DNA of 64,000 nt from JBFWYO01 sp050186335 (GTDB lineage: Bacteria; Pseudomonadota; Alphaproteobacteria; Bin65), in the NCBI GenBank assembly GCA_050186335.1, contig JBFWYO010000009.1:1-64000 (forward strand), in the 5' to 3' direction. Position numbers and translations under genes: made by a program. Below the pieces are notes generated by a model that saw nothing but the letters and a program-made list of their open reading frames with translations, was not told where the DNA came from and searched no databases. This document shows, piece by piece, positions 59,137 through 64,000 of the stretch (its first letter is position 1; every line of letters begins with the position of its first letter).

Positions 59137-59802
59137 ATGGATTGGCAGGCGCTCAGCCTTTCCCTGCGTCTCTCGGCCTGGACCGTGGCCGTGCTGCTGC
59201 CGATCGGCATCTTGATCGCGCGCGCGCTGGCGTTCCGGGAGTTTCGCGGCAAGTCGCTGATCGAAGCGTTGATCGCATTCCCGCTCGTGCTGCCGCCGAC
59301 CGTGCTCGGCTATTACCTGCTGGTATCGCTCGGCGGGGCGAGCGCGCTCGGCCGATTTCACGAATGGGCGTTCGGCGGCACGCTGGTGTTCAGCTTCGAG
59401 GGCCTGCTGATCGCCTCGATCATCGCCAATCTGCCGTTCGCCGTGCAGCCGATGCAACTCTCGTTCGGCGCCATTCCGCGCGACGTTCGCGAAGCCGCCT
59501 GGTGCAGCGGGCTGTCGCGCCGGACCACGTTCTGGCGCATCGAGCTGCCATTGGCCTGGCCCGGCCTGCTGGCTGCCTTTGCGCTCACGTTTGCGCACAC
59601 GCTGGGCGAGTTCGGCGTGGTGCTGATGGTGGGCGGCAACATACCCGGCGAAACGCGCACCTTGTCGGTCGCGATCTATGACCGCGTGCAGGCGTTCGAC
59701 TCGCAGGCCGCCGATATCATGGCCGCGGTTCTGCTGTTGCTGGCTATGACGGCCATCGCCATCGTATACGGCCTCGCGCGGCGGCGGCCCAACCATGGCT
59801 GA
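59137..59802 (+). CDS. modB: molybdate ABC transporter permease
   Basis: A 221-residue membrane permease with five or six hydrophobic segments. It includes AFPLVLPPTVLGYYLLV, the EAA-loop AIPRDVREAAWCSGLSRRTTFWRIELPLAWPGLLAAF and EFGVVLMVGGNIPGETRTLSVAIYD, diagnostic of ModB. Its last 8 bases overlap modC. Confidence 0.94.
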   Translation: MDWQALSLSLRLSAWTVAVLLPIGILIARALAFREFRGKSLIEALIAFPLVLPPTVLGYYLLVSLGGASALGRFHEWAFGGTLVFSFEGLLIASIIANLPFAVQPMQLSFGAIPRDVREAAWCSGLSRRTTFWRIELPLAWPGLLAAFALTFAHTLGEFGVVLMVGGNIPGETRTLSVAIYDRVQAFDSQAADIMAAVLLLLAMTAIAIVYGLARRRPNHG

Positions 59803-60937
59803 GCCGCCCGCAAACAATCCCGCGCCGGCCGGCGGCATCGCGGTTTCGTTGCGCCAGGCGGCGCCGATTCCGCTCGATGCGAAGTTTGACTGCGCACCTG
59901 GCGAACTGCTCGCCTTGGTCGGCCCGTCGGGCAGCGGCAAGACGACGATCCTGCGCTGCATCGCCGGCCTGGTGCGACCGCGGAACGGCACCGTGCGCTG
60001 CGGCGACGATGTTTGGCTCGATACCGAGCGGCGCATCCAGCGTTCGCCGCAGGATCGACGCGTCGGCTTCGTGTTTCAGGATTACGCACTGTTCCCGCAT
60101 CTCTCGGCGCTCGACAATGTGGCGTTGGCGGTCGGCGCGCCCGGCCGAAGTGCGCGCCGCAACCGCGCGCAAGCACTGCTGGCGCAGGTGCATTTGGATG
60201 GCTTGGAGGCCCGCAAGCCGGCCGCATTGTCGGGCGGCCAACGGCAGCGCGTGGCGTTGGCGCGTGCCCTGGCGCGCGACCCGGCCGCCCTGTTGCTGGA
60301 CGAGCCGTTCGCCGCCGTCGACCAGGTGACGCGGCGCAAACTGCTGGCCGAGCTGATGGCATTGCATCGGCGCATCGCGATTCCGACCATCCTGGTCACC
60401 CACGATTTGAACGAAGCCGCTTCGCTGGCCGATCGCCTGTGCGTCCTGCACCGCGGCGTGACCCTGCAAGAGGGCACGCCGGACCACGTCATGAACAAGC
60501 CGCGCGACGCCCAAGTGGCGCAGCTGCTGGATCTTGCCAACCTGTTCGCCGGCCGCGTCGTCGAACATCGCGTGGACCGGGGCGTAAGCGTGCTGCAATG
60601 GGGATCGAACCGCCTGGAAGCCGCGCTCGATACGCGTTTTGCGCCGGGCGCCGCGGTCGACTGGGTCATCCCGACCTCCTACATCGTCCTGCATCGGCCC
60701 GATCGCCCGTCGCGCGGCGAACGCGAGAATGCGGTCGGCGGCACGATCGTCGACCAAACGCCGTTCGGCGACAATACGACGTTATTCCTGCGCGTGGACG
60801 GCAGCACCGAGACGTTGTCTTTCAACGTCGGCACGCACACGGTCCGCCGCAACGCGATCCGAGCCGGCACGACGTTAACCGTATCGCTGCTGGCGGACGG
60901 CATTCACCTGATGCCGACGTCCGGCAACGCGGCCTGA
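59795..60937 (+). CDS. modC: molybdate ABC transporter ATP-binding protein
   Basis: A 380-residue ABC ATPase. Walker A GPSGSGKTT, signature LSGGQRQR, Walker B LLLDEPFAAVDQ and H-loop TILVTHDLNEA; VGFVFQDYALFPHLSALDNVAL includes the Q-loop. A C-terminal TOBE/MOP-like domain (LDLANLFAGRVVEHRV..., about 245-378) fits ModC. It overlaps modB by 8 bases, showing tight coupling. Confidence 0.93.
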   Translation: MAEPPANNPAPAGGIAVSLRQAAPIPLDAKFDCAPGELLALVGPSGSGKTTILRCIAGLVRPRNGTVRCGDDVWLDTERRIQRSPQDRRVGFVFQDYALFPHLSALDNVALAVGAPGRSARRNRAQALLAQVHLDGLEARKPAALSGGQRQRVALARALARDPAALLLDEPFAAVDQVTRRKLLAELMALHRRIAIPTILVTHDLNEAASLADRLCVLHRGVTLQEGTPDHVMNKPRDAQVAQLLDLANLFAGRVVEHRVDRGVSVLQWGSNRLEAALDTRFAPGAAVDWVIPTSYIVLHRPDRPSRGERENAVGGTIVDQTPFGDNTTLFLRVDGSTETLSFNVGTHTVRRNAIRAGTTLTVSLLADGIHLMPTSGNAA

Positions 60938-61021
60938 AGCGATTCTTGTTGCGCAGTTGGTAACTGGCCGTTAGGGCAGGTACTGTTACTAGTAGCGCGC
61001 GGATTGCGGCTTTGGGGTGCC

Positions 61022-61792
61022 ATGACCGATGTGAACCTATTCGCGGGCGAGAGCCTGCGCAGTTCGTTCGGCGAAATGTCGGAACGATTCTCGGAGCGTT
61101 TCGGCGCAAGCGTGACGGCGACGTTCGGCCCGTCCGGCCTGCTCGCCGAACGCATCGCGCGCGGCGAACGCTGCTGCGTGTTCGCGGCGGCCGATCTGGC
61201 GAGCGCCGAAAGCGTTGCCGCCAAGACGGCGGCACCGGTCATCGTGTTCGCCCGCAACATGATCGGCGCGTTGGCGAACGCGCGCCTGAAGGCGGCCACC
61301 ACGTCGCTGCTCTCGTTGATGCTGGACCCGCGCATCCGCCTCGGCATCGCCACCCCGAAAGCCTCGCCCGCCGGCGACAGCGCGTGGGAAATTTTCCGTC
61401 GCGCCGACATTGCGCGGCCGGGCAGTTTCGCCGTGTTGTCCGCCAAGGCGCTCAAACTGGTCGGCGGCCGCGATTCGCCGCAGCCGCCGCGCGGCCAGGA
61501 CCTTTACGTGTGGCTGATCGAAAGCGATCAGGTCGACATCTTCCTGACCTACCGCACCAACGCCATGCCCGCCGCGCGCTCCAGCGCAGCACTGGACTTC
61601 ATCGAGCTGCCGGACATTCTGTCGATCGGCACCGATTACGGGCTGATCGTCACCAACGACCAGAATCCGCTGGCGGCGAAATTCGCGTTGTTCGTCATGT
61701 CGCCGGAAGGCCAGCGCATTCTCGGTCGGCACGGTTTCAAGACGGTGAACGAGCCGGCGCTGCGACCGTCGATTCCGGATCTGCGGCCCTAG
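61022..61792 (+). CDS. ModA-like substrate-binding protein without signal peptide
   Basis: A 256-residue periplasmic-binding-protein-like domain: VNLFAGESLRSSFGEMSERFSERFG, TATFGPSGLLAERIARGERCCVFAAAD and VDIFLTYRTNAM match the tungstate/molybdate ModA group. No start codon allows a signal peptide: the ATG at 61022 or the TTG at 61004 gives MTDVNLFAG directly. It follows modC by 84 bp in the same direction. It could act inside the cytosol or be a mis-started gene; I favour a real leaderless protein but am unsure. Confidence 0.72.
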   Translation: MTDVNLFAGESLRSSFGEMSERFSERFGASVTATFGPSGLLAERIARGERCCVFAAADLASAESVAAKTAAPVIVFARNMIGALANARLKAATTSLLSLMLDPRIRLGIATPKASPAGDSAWEIFRRADIARPGSFAVLSAKALKLVGGRDSPQPPRGQDLYVWLIESDQVDIFLTYRTNAMPAARSSAALDFIELPDILSIGTDYGLIVTNDQNPLAAKFALFVMSPEGQRILGRHGFKTVNEPALRPSIPDLRP

Positions 61793-61848
61793 TCTGTTCG
61801 ACGCCGGTCACAGGTACGCCACAAGTTCATCGATACCCGACCGGACAG

Positions 61849-61890
61849 CCGAGCGGCCCTCCTGCGCCGCCGCGCTGGAGGGCCGCTCGG
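61849..61890. terminator. hairpin between converging ModA-like gene and P-type ATPase
   Basis: CCGAGCGGCCCTCC (61849-61862) pairs perfectly with GGAGGGCCGCTCGG (61877-61890), loop of 14. It lies between the two stops. No T-run follows on either side, so it is a possible bidirectional terminator rather than a canonical one. Confidence 0.5.
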
Positions 61891-61892
61891 TC

Positions 61893-64000
61893 CTAATCCA
61901 GGCGCGTTACGCGTAGGCGCAGCGAGTTCGCGATGACGCTCACGGACGATAGCGCCATCGCGGCGGCGGCAATGATCGGCGACATCAACAGTCCGAAGAA
62001 CGGGTAGAGCACACCGGCGGCCACCGGAACGCCCGCCGCGTTGTAGACGAAAGCGAACAAGAGATTCTGACGGATATTGCGCATCGTCGCCTGCGACAGG
62101 CGGCGGGCACGCAGGATTCCGGTCAGATCGCCCTTGAGCAGCGTCACGCCGGCGCTCTCGATTGCGATATCCGTTCCCGAGCCCATGGCGATGCCCACGT
62201 CGGCAACCGCGAGCGCCGGCGCGTCGTTGACGCCGTCTCCGGCCATCGCGACCACGCGGCCTTCGCGCTTCAGCTTTTCGACCACGGCGCTCTTTTGATC
62301 CGGCAGGACTTCCGCCTCCAGCTCTTCGATGCCGAGCCGGCGGGCGATCGCTTCCGCCGTCGTCCGATTGTCGCCGGTCAGCATGACGACGCGGATGCCT
62401 TCCCTGCGCAACATGGCCAATGCTTCGGGTGTCGACGCCTTGATCGGGTCGGCGATGGCGAAAATGCCCGCTGCGGCGCCGTCGATTCCCGCGAATATCG
62501 CCGTGGCGCCGTCGCGCCGCAGGTTGTCGGCGGCGGCCGAGAGTGCGCCCGTTTCGATCCCGTGTTCCTTGAGGAACGACGCGCTGCCGAGCACGATGGC
62601 CCGCCCTTCGACGACGCCGGTGGCGCCTTTGCCGGTCGGACTGTCGAATTCCGTCACCGCTGCGAGCGCAAGCGAGCGCGTCTCGGCGGCGGCGACGATG
62701 GCGAGCGCTAGCGGATGTTCGCTGGCACGCTCGACGCTCGCCGCGAGGCGCAGCAATTCGCCCTCGGCGAATCCCGTCGCCGGCACGATCGCGGTGACCG
62801 ACGGCTTTCCTTCGGTCAGAGTTCCGGTCTTGTCGACGACGAGCGTATCGACTTTTTCCATGCGTTCGAGCGCTTCGGCATTCTTGATCAGAAGACCGCT
62901 TTGCGCGCCGCGGCCGACGCCGACCATGATCGACATTGGCGTCGCCAAGCCGAGTGCGCAGGGACATGCGATGATCAGAACAGTGACGGCGGCGACCAGC
63001 CCGAACGGTATGCGCGGCTCCGGCCCCCAGATCGACCAAACGCCGAACGCGATGAGCGCCACGGCAATCACCACCGGCACGAACCATCCCGAGACCTGAT
63101 CGGCCAGGCGCTGGATCGGCGCCCGGCTGCGCTGCGCCGCGGCGACCATCTGGACGATGCGCGACAGCAACGTGTCGCGGCCGACCTTCTCGGCCGCAAT
63201 TACGAGCGCGCCGGATTGGTTCATGGTCCCGCCGATCAACCGATCGCCACCGGTCTTGGTCACCGGCATCGACTCGCCGGTGACCATCGACTCGTCGATC
63301 GACGAGCGGCCTTCCAGGACGAGCCCGTCGACCGGCACCTTCTCGCCCGGGCGCACCCGCAACCGGTCGCCGACTTGAACCAGTTCGAGTCCGACTTCCT
63401 CTTCCGAATCGTCAGTTTTAAGCCGCCGTGCGGTCTTGGGCGCAAGATCGAGCAGCGCGCGGATCGCGCCGCTGGTTTGTTCGCGCGCCCTGAGTTCGAG
63501 GACCTGCCCGAGCAGCACGAGCACGATGATCACCGCGGCGGCCTCGAAATAGACCGCGACCGAGCCGTCGTGGCCTCGGAAGGCCGGCGGGAAAACGCCG
63601 GGCGCAAGGATCGCCGATATGCTGTAGAGCCAGGCGACGCCGGTGCCCATTGCAATCAATGTGAACATGTTCAGATTGCGCGTGCGCAGCGATTGCGCGG
63701 CGCGCACGAAGAACGGCCAGCCGGCCCAGAGCACGACCGGCGTGGCCAGCGCGCCCTGAATCCAATATGAAACTTGGCTGGAAATGAAGGCGTGGAGGCC
63801 CGCCAGGTGGCCGCCCATCTCGAGCGCGACGACCGGAAGCGCGAGACCGAGACCGATCCAGAAGCGCCTGGTCATGTCGATCAGTTCTTCGTTCGGCGCC
63901 GCATCCGCCGATACGAGCTCGGGTTCGAGCGCCATGCCGCAAATCGGACATGCGCCCGGCCCGACCTGACGGATCTCGGGGTGCATCGGGCAAGTATAGA
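61893..64000 (-). CDS. heavy-metal (Cu/Ag-type) P1B ATPase, N-terminus beyond window
   Basis: Cation-exporting ATPase, cut at its 5' end by the window edge (702 codons visible, reading open to base 64000). It begins CPMHPEIRQVGPGACPICGMALEP, a Cys/His-rich metal-binding motif. Membrane helices follow, then the GESMPVTKTGGDRL actuator region, the intramembrane CPC in IACPCALGLATPM, DKTGTLTEGK, SEHPLA (HP) and MVAMAGDGVNDAPAL-type hinge. These fit the copper/silver CopA-type. Converges with the ModA-like gene; the upstream gene is not in the window. Confidence 0.93.
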   Translation of the reverse strand, partial: YTCPMHPEIRQVGPGACPICGMALEPELVSADAAPNEELIDMTRRFWIGLGLALPVVALEMGGHLAGLHAFISSQVSYWIQGALATPVVLWAGWPFFVRAAQSLRTRNLNMFTLIAMGTGVAWLYSISAILAPGVFPPAFRGHDGSVAVYFEAAAVIIVLVLLGQVLELRAREQTSGAIRALLDLAPKTARRLKTDDSEEEVGLELVQVGDRLRVRPGEKVPVDGLVLEGRSSIDESMVTGESMPVTKTGGDRLIGGTMNQSGALVIAAEKVGRDTLLSRIVQMVAAAQRSRAPIQRLADQVSGWFVPVVIAVALIAFGVWSIWGPEPRIPFGLVAAVTVLIIACPCALGLATPMSIMVGVGRGAQSGLLIKNAEALERMEKVDTLVVDKTGTLTEGKPSVTAIVPATGFAEGELLRLAASVERASEHPLALAIVAAAETRSLALAAVTEFDSPTGKGATGVVEGRAIVLGSASFLKEHGIETGALSAAADNLRRDGATAIFAGIDGAAAGIFAIADPIKASTPEALAMLRREGIRVVMLTGDNRTTAEAIARRLGIEELEAEVLPDQKSAVVEKLKREGRVVAMAGDGVNDAPALAVADVGIAMGSGTDIAIESAGVTLLKGDLTGILRARRLSQATMRNIRQNLLFAFVYNAAGVPVAAGVLYPFFGLLMSPIIAAAAMALSSVSVIANSLRLRVTRLD

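Noticed and set aside
61789..63087. 432-codon minus-strand frame within the P-type ATPase
   Set aside because: It is the ATPase gene read in another frame; the product is Arg-rich and lacks its motifs.

Overview
The window is a gene-dense, GC-rich (about 65% G+C) stretch of a bacterial chromosome, almost certainly from an alphaproteobacterium. The evidence is the CpdR-like and CtrA-box signalling elements, the argH/lptM/lysA and zinc-ribbon/ftsE/ftsX gene orders, the metX-metW pair, a PHB locus with PhaR, and the dispersed palindromic intergenic repeats typical of that class. The order (Rhodospirillales-like?) is my guess and cannot be fixed from the sequence alone. I see no rRNA, tRNA, CRISPR array, insertion sequence or prophage; the gene content looks like core chromosome with catabolic and accessory islands.

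Region by region. 1-6060: a TlpA-type thioredoxin interrupted by an in-frame amber codon, divergent from argH, a small LptM-like lipoprotein, lysA and a DUF4175 membrane protein, closed by a strong terminator. 6095-11248: CpdR-like response regulator, zinc-ribbon membrane protein, and a ftsE-ftsX-HAD phosphatase-YdcF-plsC operon (division and envelope). 11249-15437: B12-dependent ribonucleotide reductase with a leader carrying DnaA-box-like repeats, a ChaC-like cyclotransferase, and a solitary PaaA-like di-iron oxygenase. 15512-21989: aromatic amino acid cluster (chorismate mutase, HisC-type aminotransferase, TyrA, EamA exporter), then divergent metX-metW for methionine and a methyltransferase. 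22213-28572: gloB, an EamA transporter and a polyhydroxybutyrate locus (phbB, phbA, phaC with an overlapping PhaE-like ORF, divergent phaR). 28598-37905: c-di-GMP phosphodiesterase, beta-alanine:pyruvate-type transaminase, acyl-CoA ligase, ketopantoate-reductase-like protein, two small Cys-rich proteins, and a hybrid histidine kinase under a textbook CtrA box.

38020-42650: gentisate 1,2-dioxygenase translationally coupled to a group III truncated haemoglobin. A LysR regulator follows; the palindrome in its own promoter (TATCGA-N5-TCGATA) recurs upstream of the dioxygenase. Then come superoxide dismutase, 5-formyl-THF cyclo-ligase and a DUF6306-like protein. 42933-51686: a CoA-dependent aromatic degradation cluster: 2-aminobenzoate-CoA-ligase-type enzyme, FAD monooxygenase/old-yellow-enzyme fusion (anthraniloyl-CoA or salicylyl-CoA type), acyl-CoA dehydrogenase, enoyl-CoA hydratase, MarR regulator and SDR, with divergent RidA and SnoaL-like genes. 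This fits the 2-aminobenzoyl-CoA pathway; the nearby gentisate dioxygenase leaves a salicylyl-CoA/gentisate route open.

51702-57768: RcnB/CigR-like exported protein, a PPOX-family flavoprotein divergent from TetR, a radical SAM/SPASM protein, enoyl-CoA hydratase, NUDIX hydrolase and MBL-fold hydrolase. 57856-61792: molybdate uptake locus: a ModE-type DNA-binding protein without a molybdate-binding domain, a near-perfect Mo-box, a compositionally foreign modA, modB, modC and a second, leaderless ModA-like protein. 61893-64000: a heavy-metal P1B-ATPase running off the window.

The strongest leads are the shared LysR operator and dioxygenase-haemoglobin coupling, the out-of-frame PhaE/PhaC overlap, the mod locus with its leaderless second binding protein, the anthranilate-type CoA cluster, and the CtrA box before the hybrid kinase. 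None of these is certainly novel.
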